From: Cruorifilaria tuberocauda
Lineage: Eukaryota > Nematoda > Chromadorea > Rhabditida > Onchocercidae
DNA length: 42,208 bases
Assembly: GCA_013365365.1 (NCBI GenBank)
Contig: JABVXU010000462.1
Location: forward strand, 1 to 42,208
Reading direction: 5' to 3'
Shown here: in pieces, positions 12,601 to 24,531 of the stretch
Layout: every line of letters begins with the position of its first letter
Position numbering within the stretch: the first letter of the stretch is position 1
Translations under genes and position numbers: made by a program
Notes under the pieces: generated by a model
Database searches by the model: none
Seen by the model: only the letters and a program-made list of their open reading frames with translations
What the model was told of the DNA's origin: nothing

Positions 12601-15600
12601 CACTAGATGTGTTATGCATGGTGCCTGCAATCTGATTCGAGCGACTGCTGCTATCATCATCTATAGAAATGTTCGATAACGAAGCTGAAACAGTTCCAGG
12701 TTTTGTGATAATACCTGGTCGTTCGATTGCAACTTTCGAAGTTGATGGAACATTCGAATGGAAGTCTTCTGTCATCATTTTTGACGGTAAGTGAACCATA
12801 TCAGCTTTCTGTGATGCCTTCTGTTCATTTGTCGATCTCACCGTGCAGTCATTTGCAACATTTTTCGATGCATAGTGTGATGATTTACAACCTGTTAAAC
12901 TGCACCGTTTCCCACCACTTTCATAACCTCGTACTTTACTTTCCACAACATATACATCAGATTCATCAATTTCCGTTGGTCGCCCTAAAAAAACAAGTGC
13001 TGAGAAATTTTCCGAATTCGAAAATATTTTCATTAGTTTATATATTTGACGTGAATTAGAATTAATAGTGTGTTGAAAATGATTTCAAGCGATAACTACT
13101 GGAACAATCCAAAAGAAAATTCCATGCTCTTTGATATTTTAAATTTTCATGTGTTCGATTTTAGAAATTAACATTAAAATTCTTCTCTTACAGACAACTT
13201 AGTATGGAGATTTTTATACATGTGCAAAATCTACACAACATTCCCAAACATCAAGCATTATCATTACATCGTAGAATAACCAGTTCATTATATGGTTGCA
13301 GGAGAAAACCACACAATGTGTAATATATATCCACTAATCAAGAACTTAAACATTGCAACCTTTGGTGTATTCTTTAACGGGCATAACTGCGCAAAATCCT
13401 TGCACATTTTCCAATGGAATGGTTATGTCCGGCTGGTCGACCGCAAATACTTCTTGCTTATAGAACATCCGTGCCGGTTCATGCTTGATTTCACGAGGAC
13501 GTGCAAAATATGGCCCAGAGAAAAATCCATCACCACTAGAAATTTTTTTAAGCATGCCGAAAATAAATTTAGAGGCGAAAAAACTTTCACCAATCTGTGG
13601 AAGCAGATGACAATAATCACTTACTCAACTGTTTTCCACAGTTTATCAATTCGTAGTATGGCATTTCGATTTTTCAACGGATTGTATACATAGACGAAAT
13701 CCCCTAACTGATACCACCGATCGTTGTATTTCATTTGTTCATAATAAGTAAATTTATTAGCGAATTCTGGTACGTCTAAAATCCAGACATAGGAAAGAAT
13801 TAAGATGAAATCTCAGTAAAATTTGCTCAGTAAGTATAATAAAATGATTAAATGAAAGTTTTCTAATTCCCAATCCTTTTTTATTGAAGAAATTGCAGAA
13901 TTTATTTTTTCAAGCTGCAGTCATAATTCTGCATTGAAAGAAGCTTCTGATTTTTCCATATAATATAAATATCTCAATTTTTAAAAATGTGATTGAATCT
14001 GCTACATTTTCGAAGCATAGAATGCAAATAATTCATCGCAATATTTTAAAATGTTAACTATTAGTTAACTAAATATCAAGAAAAACTCACCACTGCATAC
14101 AACTTCTACTCTTTCCTTTTCTAGTACTGCTGGCAGTTTCTTCAAACGATCGTCCTCCAAAGATGAAATTGAATCAACTGATTCCTTCAAAAAGTTGGAA
14201 ATTATAATAAATAAGATGAATAACGAACAGCATCATCTAAGAAATGTTGGTAAATAGTTATATTCATGCGATGGCATAGCAAGATAGAATTATTTTTGAT
14301 GAGATTCCAAAAAATTACATCATCATTTGTGCCAGCTACCACATCTGGATGAGTATGAAACGCTTTTCGGCTTGCAAACACTGACGTGACACGTTTTATT
14401 ACTGTTAGAGGTTTCTCTCGTTTTATATATTCCACTTTCTCGTCTTCCGAATGGTATGGCCAGTGCTGTAATGAATGACATATGAATGTTATTCTTTTTT
14501 GAAATGAATGACCATACTGAAAAAGTTAATATATATTAAGTTAGATACAAAAGTATTCAATTACTTTCAATTTCTTGAAATGCAGCTGTCGTCCCATATA
14601 GCGGCATTCACATACGTATATATCACTATCTTCAAAACCCTAAAGTAGAAATACACTGCATATTACCGACGATTTGACAAATTCTTATAAGAACGCTGAT
14701 ATTCATGTAAAATAAATGAAAATTCTATATTTTCAGCATATTATGGTTCAAAATCTTCAAGGTGAATACTTTTGGTTTTTGTCTCATAAACTGTCGAATT
14801 GGCATAACGTGACATTTTCCAATAAGACGATCCACTGTTACTGTGTCATAGTAGGATGTAAGGAATACTTCCTGAAAGAGAAACTGTCCTTTTTCTAAAA
14901 AACTGTCAACAAAGTGTGCATGAAGATAAAATTATAACATTAATATATAAGCAAAACAAAACTTATTAAAATTAGATCCATGACTTAATATTTCTAACCA
15001 TAAACTGACAAAACAAACATTTTCACAAAATTTTCGTGTAGCTAAATGAAATGTCTCTTCAGGTCGATAACACCAGGTACCACGTGCAAATGTTTGTCCA
15101 TCACCATCACGATATAATCGTTCAATCCTCATAATATGTCGTTGCGACACTGTCTCTTCACTTGCTGGTGCTACATATGCATAATCATTTACGCGATAAA
15201 TGATCCCACCTTGTCCAGCTGAATCTAGAACAATGTCACCATCCTGAAAAATCAGTTCATTAATTTCCCTCCTAACTAAAACATAACTCCTGCCCGGAAA
15301 TTCTGAATTTTCATCTTGTATGCTACCTTCTATATTATCTCTACTCAAAATAATCTGAACAGACTTTTCACTAATTGTTTTAACTACTATTTAATTCAAA
15401 TATTTTAAATTTTGTGGAAAATTGCTTCTTCGCATCAAACTATTTGAGTTGTTCCAAAACACTAGTTCCTTCTTCATCATTTTCTCAAAAAACGGAAAAA
15501 AAGCATAAGACAATGCTAAATCAACGAATCGATTGTACTACCACATACTACTATCACCTACAGTAACGAAAAGATAGCAGAAGATAACTAGAATCGACCA

Positions 15601-18600
15601 CTAGCATTAGTTTCATTTTTAATATTGAAAACATTATATGTATTCCAATAAGCATTACGTAATATTTTCAATCTTATTTGACCAGATATTTCGATATTTC
15701 ACATCTTAGACAAAAAAAACTTTTTGGTCATCCTCTTTCTAGTCAAATTTATTTAAATTGAAACTCATTAATTTACAACCTTACTTTTCTTGAAAATACA
15801 GAAAACTGACTGCTTTTGGTCCCAATGTCTCAGACTTTTTATTTTCCTCGTCATCTTTTGCTTCTTCCAACAGTTTACGTCTTCGAATATTATCCACATG
15901 CATAAACAGCATTTTTTCGGTATACCAACGGGCAGGAGATAGCAGCGTAGCACGCGTCAAGTCATCACGTGTTTTCAGATAATACATCCAAAGCTCAATC
16001 GTATCTTCGAAAACCTAAAAATTCGAAACATCAATTAACTTACCAGTTTTACAAAAGTAATAAAATATCAAACGTCATTGTATTCAAAATCAATTTAGGC
16101 TAAAAATAAAATCAGCAATACGACCGAAGGAGAATAGAGAACCGTCGTTATTCCATTCCAACTAAGGATAATAAAAAAAACTAGCTATCAATTCATTAAG
16201 GATGGAATTCGATATATACCGTTCTCAGATGTCTTCTTATTATTCTGTAATTGGAGAATCATTTATCTTCCATTGTATCAATGGATCAGCTAGTATGAAA
16301 CGACATTTAACGTGTAAACACGAAAAAATTAGTTCACTAATCTACTTGGAAGAATAAGTTATTAGATTGTCTCCAACTCAATGTAAAATATGATGTCATC
16401 CATGTGTATTATGGCTTTGCGTGAAACAGCACATAACTTTGCCAGAGGAGTCATCAAAATATTGAACAAGCATTACTTTATATTACAGCTTTTGAACGTA
16501 CTTGAGAATCGGAATGAGCATGTTCCATTGCTGCATTGAACAAAAAAAAGAGATCATCTTGAAACTTATCCAACCGACGATAACGACCCTACAAAACTAT
16601 TACATTTGATTTTATGGACAAGAAAAAAAAAAAGAGAAAAAGACTTCTAAGCAATTATCTATCCAACATTTAAAAACTTGAATAGATTTTCTGAGTCACA
16701 GTGCAGAAAATGTAAAAACAATACAAACTGATTTTTAGAATTAATCAAGTTGTACATGTACTCCATTTTTTAGTGATATCCTTCCGCCAAATACTCGCTG
16801 TGAGTTATAGAAGTAATCTAATGCATAAAAAAAGATTATCGGTGTACATCAATCATCTAGCAATTTAATATTGGATATAACCCTCTGTGGACTTTCCTGA
16901 GTGAACCTATGGTGAGAGTCTACTGTGGTAATCAAATCCACTGTATAGCTACAATATGGAGTGCAAAACTAGTCTATCATCTGAAACAATGCCAATCGTC
17001 ATCAAGAGTTTGTAGACAACGTTGTAATAATGGATGATTGATGCAGCTCCATCCCAATGACGGTTATATACCGTATCCTATCTGGCATCAATTGCAAATA
17101 TTCCCTTGAAACTCTGAATGATATGAAACACATAAATCCGAAAAACCTATCACTTAAAAAACTTAAATCCAAATGAAATAGACAGAAAAAAAAGACAAAA
17201 CCAGATCTACCTTATCAACATTCCTTTTCATCTCGTCAATGGAGAATGGAATGTTCCCTGAATCAATGCCTTTCCTCCGCAACATTCCTGGTAAGTCAGC
17301 TAGTGAATCGGAGAAACATCGGCCATCAGAATCCTACAGCAATTTACGAAAAGAAAAAAGGTATAAAAATTTGAAAAAAAGCTATGTAATGTTTTTGAAT
17401 GCATGCAACGTAAATATTACATATATCTTCACTACGGTGACAAAATGAGCAATTCAATACATTGGTAAAATATTAGCATGATTGAAAGAATCGTTACATC
17501 GATATAACTTTTTGCGGCTAACTTGAAATTTTTTCAGTTAATTCTAGAAATCTATATCACTGAATATATAGTACCTGATGATTATTGACTGAAATAAGAA
17601 TAGAAGCAAGAAGAGCTTGAACTTCTGATTGTACATTTATTACTGATGTACTATCTTTGCACAAATCACGCTTCTTTAACAAAATTAGTTTTTGCAGTGA
17701 AAGAGCATCCTGAAATGAAACTTTGAAAGATTCTAAAAACTTATGAGCATTATTAATTGTACTTGCAGTAGTCAAAAAGATAATACTACACTTGCTAGTG
17801 GTGTATTATGCAGTGTACTTTTCAACGCTGGTCAAGAATGCATGAATTGTTGAACAACAGTTTTTCGGACTTACACTATTTAAACCTGTGAAATTTCGCC
17901 TAACAATGGCTATATACGGATTACAAGACCTTGAATGATCTACGTAGATAGCAGCTTCCTAACTATTTAATGTTTCTTATATACTCAGTAGTAATTATTC
18001 CATAAATGAAAAACAAACTTTATAAATCATACTCTCCGGTTCATTATAACGACAAGCATTATCAAACATCAAATTGAAATCATTAATTAAAGCATCGGTT
18101 GAATCATAGTAATTAGATGTGATTCGATTCCGGATTTTTGTAAGATCAATCGGTTTACGGATTACATCGTAATAATCAGGATAATCCTAAAACAATTGTC
18201 TTTGCTTATTGTCGCAAATAAGCATGTTCGAATTTAAATTTCTTTAATTTAGACCCAATGTTTGCTGATTTCAAAGTTGAAACTTACAAATTTCGATGGC
18301 AACTGTAAAAATGGAAGTGATAGTTCACGTCCGCGTTCATCTTTATGATTCCTTATAAGGTTATACAATTCATACAACTTGATCTTATCGAAATCGAATT
18401 CAGAAGTGGGTGCGAACATTTTCCGTGGAGTACCACGACCCGTTTTAGCAATATTTACAGGTGATGCTGCAGGCGTCACGTTCGTAAATATAGAACTACA
18501 AGAAGGTGAAGCAGAACGAAGGCTGTCCGAAAGATGGGTGCGTGGAAGAAAGGCCTCTGGTACTGACATATTTGAGCCGCTAAAATTTAATAATTTGACC

Positions 18601-19889
18601 AACTGAAAACATAGCAATTGATGGAAAATTATAAAGTATACTGCTTCTGTAACTATAACAATTAATTTTCTGAACAGTAACTCTAGAATTTGTCCTAATG
18701 GCAGTCATTTTTCATCTAATATACTTCATTGTCTTTTTATATATTAGCATATGTTTCTTTAAGTAGAAAAGATAACGATTTTACCGAGAAAGGTCACTTT
18801 CAATATCAAGATCACTACATTTGCTACTTTCACCACCACCACCATAGTATTTGTGCCTCTTAGACGGAAAATTCGGCTTCACCAAGCTGGAAGTAATTCA
18901 TCACTGTTTTTTTCGTTGATAGTTAAAATTTTTACTTTTATCAGCAATTAAGGAATAAAAGATTTTTTTCTTGGATGAATTGACTTATAATACTTTACGG
19001 AAAATGAATTGGCTTACCCAGTTTTGTTTTTATAACGTTTAGGATTGGAGACTGGCAAGCCTGGAATTGCACTAAGAGCATTGCGCACAACAGACTGTAG
19101 TGTTGTAGCATCACGATAAATTTGTGAATCAGGCTCGTTGAAATCCCAAGCATTGTGGACAAGCAAATCCATATCTTTCATGAAATCACTCATTGAACTG
19201 TACTGAAATAAAAACTACTTATTTCATGATTTGCAATTTGAACCGATATGCAGGCGTTATAACAGGCTAGAAAAATCATACTGCGATGAAATCATATCTT
19301 CAAGTATACGATTGCAAATTTAAGCTTATAGAGAACTGAAACCAGATATGCAGTCCTTTACATCCATATTTCCTCCTTAAATATGTTTTACATCTTACTT
19401 TCATTCTTATAATATCATAGGTCATTATATACCCTCCGAAGTTCTCATGATCTAAAAATTCACGTGCTGTGAGAAATTTACAAATGCTTAGGGGTATTTA
19501 GTGTGCATTGGTGCCAGAAATGGAATTTTACAAAAATATCATATCGCACGGCATATCATGAATAAATGCGGAGCAGTATGTCATGAAAACGAATGAGGCT
19601 TCGTTTAACTTAAAGTGCTAAAAAAGACCATCTTACCTGGTCAGTTTCAATTTTGTGTTTGATTGTAGTTAAGTCAATGGGTTTTTCGATATGATCATAA
19701 TATTCTGGATAATCTTTTTTTGACGGTAAAAACATGAAAGCAGTAGCGACACGTCGCTTACCATCCTGCAAATTTTTTTTTGCACAATGATAGTTATATA
19801 CTTCCTTCAACATCAACATTATAAAAATTGCACTTTAAGATTTAGTAAAACCACAATATTCAGCTGGTGTATGACGCTTACTTGCTTTG

Positions 19890-19924
<35 letters not shown>

Positions 19925-22900
19925 TACTGCAAAATAATATGCAAAAATCCAATAAGTGGATACATGTAGTGCTTCAAAATTACCATATGATCGTAAACGC
20001 TGTTCCATAAAATTGTCAGCTTGCTCCGAAAAACTGCTAACATTTCATCACTCCACTGCCGGACACTTCCTCGTCTTCTAAGCCCAGAGCTTTCAACACA
20101 CGATGTTTGAATACCGGATGATCCTGGCTTTGGTTCTGAACCTGAAGCTTGGATAGAGGTTGATTCTTCTGCTTTCTGCAGTTTTTTCCAGACAGATCGT
20201 GTAACAGTCGGTGATTGCGCGCTTTTATTTAATATCTTTTCTTCAGTCTCGTTTACTTTATTAGTCTGAAAAAAAACTCATGAAATCTTGAGCTTGCGTG
20301 AAAAATAGAATACTACGCTTTATAAAATATCAATCTTTCGAGGGTATTACCCATTTATTTAATTTCTTAATTTTCTTTCTTTAAGTTGATGCAACCAAAC
20401 CATTATTACTGACATGGATCAAAATAGAACATTACTTTCTGTAACATTCGAGCTTTTGATTTTGCCAGCTTTTCCAGTTTTGTTGCCGCTTCATAAATAT
20501 CCGAACCTTCGACGTTATAGGTTTTGGCATTTTCAAAAACAAGCACGATATCCTTCAGAAGCTCTTCCAATGTACGATATTCATCACGTTTTAGCTTCTT
20601 ATTTATCATGAAAAGAGACATGGGCTCCGAAATCTCGTCAAAATAATCTGGATACCAGCTAAAAACTTGGAAAGTCAATAAATTAAGATGTATTCCAAAA
20701 TCAGCGGAATGAAAGATGGTAACTAAATAGACAAACAGCAAGAGCTACAAGAAAATGAATGCAGGAAAGACTGCTTTTTCATATTTGATAGATTAAGTCC
20801 AAGAAAACGCGTAAGATAAAATGATTTACGAAGTATACATTTCTAAAACTAACCTTTTGCTAGGTAATTCCAAGAATGGATCTGCTAAATTAGTTTCCGG
20901 ATCAACTGGATTAGGTTCATTACGAATCGCCCAATACAATACCCATTTTGCTTCACTGCTGTGTTCGGAATCTTCATCTTCCTCCGAATCTTCTGAATAT
21001 TCTTCACTTGAATTGGCTGTGGCATTCTGCCTTAATAATTCATCCAAAACTTGCTTGTTTGTATTGATCCTGAAAGGGGTTTTCCTTTTTTATTCCTGTT
21101 CCTTTTTAATAAGTTGAACGAAAGAAAAAAAAGAAACCAGCCACATATTACAATAAGAAATCAAACAGTAACCTTTTAATTGTCAATGGTTTGTGTTTGG
21201 AATTGCATAATTCTGCCTTACGCTTTAAGTAATTTTTCAGCAGCATAGAAGCATCCTACAACAAAACCTAATAGACCAAAACTTCAGAAATTATAAGTTG
21301 ATGACTTAGAATTTCGTAATTTTCAATTTTTAAAGTTATCTAAATAACTGCCATAATGATTTTGGATAAAGCAGAAGTAGCTACTATCAAACATCTGATT
21401 CATCATCCTTACTATGGAAAAAAAGAAAAAAGTTTCCGCTGCCTTATAACCCAGAGTGAAGTGGAAAGTGAGGTGATTTGAAATTTTGCATAAAATTGAC
21501 ACTACTGATGAAATGAAATTTAAAAAGATACATTTTATACAAACCTTACTAATCACCGAACCCAATTCGTTAAAAGATTTTGCATTTTTACACATTAACC
21601 GAAAATCGACATCAAATTGTTGCCAAGTCTGATATTCGCCAGAACGAATTTTCATCGTTATTTGTTTGAGATCAATTGGTTTTTTGATTCGATCGTAATA
21701 GGTAGGGAATTCCTTAAATTCGCATTTGAAAATTGTAAGATGCCTCCCTAAGAACAATAGTAATGATGTATGAAGGGCAAAAATGTATGAAGGGCAAAAG
21801 TCATTTTACGAAGAGTACAAACTGTCAGTTATCATCAAAATATATGCACTTGTCGGTGAAATATTGCATAACGTTCATAAACTATATTAAATTTAATAAC
21901 CTAGAATAAAATTTAAATATGTGCAGAAATCGAAATCTATGTAAAAGCAAACTTCTTGGGAAAGTAAAACACGGAAAGGTGGACTGAGTAATCGACCAGT
22001 TTCATCTGTAAGCTCCAGAGTACAGACAATGATTTCTTCTAGTAAATCAATTGGCACTACATCGCGTTTTGCATCAATTATTGTCTCCTGGCTACAATAA
22101 TTGTATAGCTTCAGAAATTGTTAAACTATCACAAAGAACAATGTGCACTGAAAGCCACTTTTTATATATTGAAACAGCCACTTTTTATATATTGAAATTC
22201 ATTTCTTATAACAGTCAGTCTTATAACAGAAATATTTCTTACAATACTATTTTTATCAGTTTGAAAGAAACTCAAAAAAAAACCAAACCGTTCTTCCATT
22301 TCTGCAACGGAAGCATTCCCAAGCATTCCCTTCTTCTGTGACTCAAATAATTCCCATAACTCACAAGCATCTTTGTATTCTTGACTGCCTTCCTGAATCA
22401 CGAACTTATGAATTGGAAATGAACTTTATCTGTATTCTAAAACCATCAGGATCGTTTTAAAGTTTATCAGAATAAGTTTTGCGGTAATTATACTGAATAT
22501 TACCAAGCGCAGAACCTAAATAGTTTATAATACTTACCATTTGATTTTCAAGTTAAGCAAAAACAATATAAAATCGACGCAAGAGATTAAAATATGGACC
22601 AGAAATTCATATTAAATCTTTCATGAAATTTCAAACCTTATAATATGTTTTGTTATTGTTAACCAACAAATGAATATCCGCCGAAAGATCTTCGACGGTA
22701 CTATACTCTTCGGTTTTAATTTTCTGTTGAATCCTTGTCAAATCAATCGGATGCGTGACAACTTCAAAATACTTTGGATCCGTGCTGAAAATATCTTCAG
22801 CACAAACTGATCTAAATTGTTATAACTTTATAGCTTTAATTTTGATAGATACAAATCCATACCGGCGAGATGGTGCGCGGATAAAACTTTCACATAGTAT

Positions 22901-23563
22901 CCGATTATCGGCAGTCCTGTAGCTACGTAAAACGTCCACCAACTCAGCACACTGCCGCAACTAAATTTACAAATTTACGCTACAAAATTCGAAACTTGAA
23001 GTAAAGAATTCCAATAATGCTACGAAAAAAACAACGGAATGAAGAGCCTACTATATATCTCGTTATTAGATGCATCAAGTAACTATTTCAGCACTTACAT
23101 TTCCTTATAATTTTTATTACTTATAACGCATTCGGAGCAATTATTTCACTAATCATATTTTCCATTATTCAATTAACCCTGCAACTTAACACTATAAAGA
23201 TTACTTATGTTCAATTTCCATGATCTACCTATGTATGGTTAACTTAAGAACACGAGATTCTTAGGACTCATTGCCGTTATACTAATCACTTAAACTTGAT
23301 ACTCGGTATTTTGATAATTAATCTTTTAGATGATAAAATCTTGAAAACGATTCTTTAACATATAATATCAATCCTTCCTATACAATTCATTTATATAACA
23401 ATACGGCGAGAGTAAATATAAAATAAATTTTAAAAAGAAAATAAAGAACGAAGAATACGTCATCCAATTCTTCTCTAACGTTACGCGAACGTCGTCCATG
23501 TTTCTTCGGGATGACCGATGACACTTCCTCCCTCACACATACCTTACGTTTTACTCCGCTCAT
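4424..23563 (-). CDS. pbrm-1: Polybromo (PBRM1/BAF180), PBAF chromatin-remodelling subunit
   Basis: Subunit that targets the PBAF form of SWI/SNF to acetylated nucleosomes in the nucleus. Exons (minus strand, 5' to 3'): 23563-23459, 22960-22863, 22784-22637, 22392-22289, 22091-21953, 21712-21545, 21255-21173, 21069-20854, 20658-20436, 20265-19984, 19765-19637, 19202-19018, 18886-18785, 18579-18288, 18186-18019, 17709-17575, 17333-17211, 16588-16502, 16014-15785, 15289-15019, 14871-14770, 14639-14565, 14465-14319, 14184-14091, 13775-13625, 13535-13360, 12984-12542, 9858-9787, 8133-7999, 7874-7725, 7624-7514, 7315-7207, 6988-6922, 6850-6758, 6661-6508, 6322-6173, 5273-5044, 4810-4690, 4546-4424. 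All phases agree and give 1996 residues (human PBRM1 is about 1690). Domain order is six bromodomains, BAH, BAH, HMG box, two C2H2 fingers, Q/P/T/V-rich tail and conserved C-terminus, which is diagnostic. The start MSGVKRK is the first Met after a splice acceptor 13 bases upstream. Single exon edges may be off; the identity is secure. Confidence 0.95.
6758..7315 (-). other. pbrm-1: Polybromo tandem C2H2 zinc fingers (exons 32-34)
   Basis: Residues about 1655-1730. Finger 1 is MCKWQTCDFQYDNPEELYDH, ending in VKTVH (Cys-x4-Cys, His-x4-His). Finger 2 is VCLWTSCLKYRKDGK joined to PFPSLPRLHRHIKEKH. As I recall, such fingers occur in insect and other non-mammalian polybromos but not in human PBRM1. 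The 67-bp exon 6988-6922 supplies the cysteines of finger 2 and is supported by phase on both sides. Confidence 0.82.
7514..7874 (-). other. pbrm-1: Polybromo HMG box (exons 30-31)
   Basis: Residues about 1572-1640. SGYILFSAEVRKKVMQENP, FGEVSKIVGIEWKKLSEEQK and the following YEIRAEYIANERAKQEAR match the polybromo HMG box, a non-specific DNA-binding fold expected to contact nucleosomal DNA. The preceding exon 8133-7999 encodes an acidic Ser/Asp/Glu linker. Confidence 0.9.
8134..9786. other. Large polybromo intron, nothing recognised
   Basis: The 1.65-kb intron between the exon ending the second BAH domain and the exon before the HMG box holds only AT-rich sequence, a short CT run near 8609-8621 and an AT run at 9025-9041. 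No nested gene is visible. Confidence 0.5.
10520..11480. other. GC-rich, trinucleotide-rich island in a polybromo intron
   Basis: Within the 2.7-kb intron 9859-12541, base composition rises sharply from about 30% to 50-60% GC. The island includes AAC/AGC repeats (10625-10657), a GGTAGC/GATGGT-type repeat (10955-11030), GATGCG repeats (about 11327-11345) and TGTG-rich stretches. On the plus strand open frames run 10347-10706, 10812-11219 and 11119-11472, but their products are low-complexity and match nothing I know. It may be an unannotated promoter, a non-coding RNA or a repeat relic. Confidence 0.55.
11993..12016. repeat. CT microsatellite
   Basis: Dinucleotide CT run within the 2.7-kb polybromo intron. 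Confidence 0.9.
14565..15289 (-). other. pbrm-1: Polybromo BAH domain 1 (exons 20-22)
   Basis: Residues about 1006-1155. Motifs include IMRIERLYRDGDGQTF, GTWCYRPEETFHLATRKF and DIYVCECRY, all strongly conserved in the first BAH of polybromo. Exon 20 has two in-phase acceptors 18 bases apart (exon starting at 15289 or 15271), which adds or omits six residues just before the domain. Confidence 0.88.
15785..17709 (-). other. pbrm-1: Polybromo bromodomain 6, degenerate (exons 16-19)
   Basis: Residues about 840-960. It aligns with the divergent sixth bromodomain of PBRM1 (DGRCFSDSLADLPG, then GRYRRLDKFQDDLFFLFNAA, then DSQVFEDTIELW). The position of the acetyl-lysine Asn appears to be Ala, and the PDYY motif is absent. 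This copy is more likely structural than a histone reader. Exon 19 ends in a charged linker (EEAKDDEENKK). Confidence 0.8.
17575..18579 (-). other. pbrm-1: Polybromo bromodomain 5 (exons 14-16)
   Basis: Residues about 720-845. Exon 14 starts with a Ser/Pro-rich linker. KLYELYNLIRNHKDERGR begins the domain, DYPDYYDVIRKPIDLTKI is the ZA loop, and NACRYNEPES contains the conserved Asn. Exon 14 uses the acceptor ATTTTAG before CGGCTC. The nearer TTTTCAG 36 bases upstream would break the frame. Confidence 0.88.
19018..20265 (-). other. pbrm-1: Polybromo bromodomain 4 (exons 10-12)
   Basis: Residues about 500-610. Exon 10 begins with a 65-residue Ser/Thr/Gln-rich linker unlike other polybromos I know, then helix Z. 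Exon 11 carries ATAFMFLPSKKDYPEYYDHI and exon 12 NAWDFNEPDSQIYRDA, so the acetyl-lysine Asn is present. Exons 12-13 end in a short linker that includes four consecutive glycines. Confidence 0.88.
19893..19923. repeat. AT microsatellite
   Basis: About fifteen AT units in the intron between the fourth-bromodomain exons 20265-19984 and 19765-19637. Confidence 0.9.
20436..21069 (-). other. pbrm-1: Polybromo bromodomain 3 (exons 8-9)
   Basis: Residues about 315-428. An acidic serine-rich stretch (EEYSEDSEEDEDSEHSSE), a likely casein-kinase-2-type linker, precedes the domain. WYPDYFDEISEPMSLFMI and NAKTYNVEGSDIY give the PDYF core and the conserved Asn. Confidence 0.88.
21545..22091 (-). other. 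pbrm-1: Polybromo bromodomain 2 (exons 5-6)
   Basis: Residues about 165-265. LLEEIIVCTLELTDETGRLL is followed by FPTYYDRIKKPIDLKQI and NAKSFNELGS, which keeps the acetyl-lysine-binding Asn. The short exon at 21173-21255 supplies the end of the last helix and a basic linker. The donor of exon 5 (GAA then GTTTGC) is weak but is the one that keeps the frame. Confidence 0.88.
22289..22960 (-). other. pbrm-1: Polybromo bromodomain 1 (exons 2-4)
   Basis: Residues about 36-135. The first helix ends in ESFIRAPSRR, followed by YFEVVTHPIDLTRIQ (ZA loop), then NNNKTYYKEGSQEY. In most bromodomains the residue after the conserved Tyr is the Asn that holds acetyl-lysine. Here it is Tyr, as I recall it also being in human PBRM1 bromodomain 1, so acetyl-lysine binding by this copy is probably atypical. 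Confidence 0.9.
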
Positions 23564-23580
23564 GGTGGTATTCTTCCTGC
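23563..23580 (-). promoter_or_regulatory. Probable trans-splice acceptor at polybromo start
   Basis: On the minus strand CTTTTTGCAG lies directly before a 13-base leader and the ATG at 23563. A splice acceptor this close to the first codon, with no coding exon recognised upstream, is the usual nematode pattern for spliced-leader addition. An upstream non-coding cis exon is the alternative. Confidence 0.55.
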
Positions 23581-24439
23581 AAAAAGAAAAGCATCCCAAT
23601 ACTACTACATATCAAAATTTATCTGAACTATACGTATACATATCATATAAGTAAAGTATAGCAAAACCTTTCTCCTACGTCTGCTATATCTTCTAATCAA
23701 TCTTTATGCATTTCTTGATATCTCTTTAAAACGGTCTCTCATTAATTTAATATGACAAGTCCATTTTCTTAAAATATAATTTTCACAACTAACAGTTTCA
23801 TTACAATAAATCAACCAATTAGGATATTAAAGAAGAACCTAAAATCATAATTGTAAACGATTCATTTCATTATAAGAAATATAAACAAATTAGAACTAGA
23901 GTAAATCTAATTTCACATCTTATCATACAATTGTCTAGTCACCACCGATTAACGAATGAAGGATTCAGGTCAGGTGATTCCTGACAAAATTTCCCATCAT
24001 TTCAGGAATTTTCCCTCAAATTATTATCATCGAACTACGTGCTGTAATACTGTTTTCAAATATCACTACAATTCCATCTAACACATTTCTTCTTACGTAC
24101 ACAAATATCAATGCGGTAAACTGAAGATAAAACGGCCCCGTTAACATTTTTCTGGTCTGTTTATTCACTTACTCACTCGCTCGCATGAAGTCAATTTTCC
24201 CATTAAAATAACTCCTTATCAAATCATTTTCTTATCATTTTAACTTTCTATAATGTTTACGTGAAATTTACGTAACAAATATCTCATAATATACGTCAGT
24301 AATAAGTAGCAATTAGAAGACACGCACGGTTCAATCATTCGCGCATATCATACAGAACACGCAACGCATCACATCCAGTGCAAATACATGTCTCGCGTCG
24401 CGGTAGCTTCGCGGTAATTTGAATTGTGCTGCAATATTC

Positions 24440-24491
24440 TGTGTGCGTATGTATGTGTGTGTGTGTGTATGTCTGCGTGGTATATGAGTGT

Positions 24492-24530
<39 letters not shown>
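24440..24530. repeat. TG microsatellite
   Basis: Alternating TG with a few TA and CG interruptions, roughly 90 bases, in the divergent polybromo/ARMC5 promoter region. Such alternating purine-pyrimidine runs can adopt Z-DNA. Confidence 0.9.

Positions 24531-24531
<1 letters not shown>

Larger units (their letters stand above)
9787..13775 (-). other. pbrm-1: Polybromo BAH domain 2, split by a large insertion (exons 25-28)
   Basis: Residues about 1236-1516. RWYQLGDFVYVYNPL, GPYFARPREIKHEPARMFYK and GRPTEIDESDVYVVESK follow PBRM1 closely. The last strand, VLEPEIYYFKTPI, comes only after about 110 extra Ser/Thr/Asn-rich residues encoded in the 443-bp exon 12984-12542. A 2.7-kb intron then separates this exon from the short exon 9858-9787. 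Confidence 0.85.

Noticed and set aside
12727..13693. Plus-strand open frames at 12727-13059 and 13292-13693
   Set aside because: They are shadows of the second BAH-domain exons on the minus strand.
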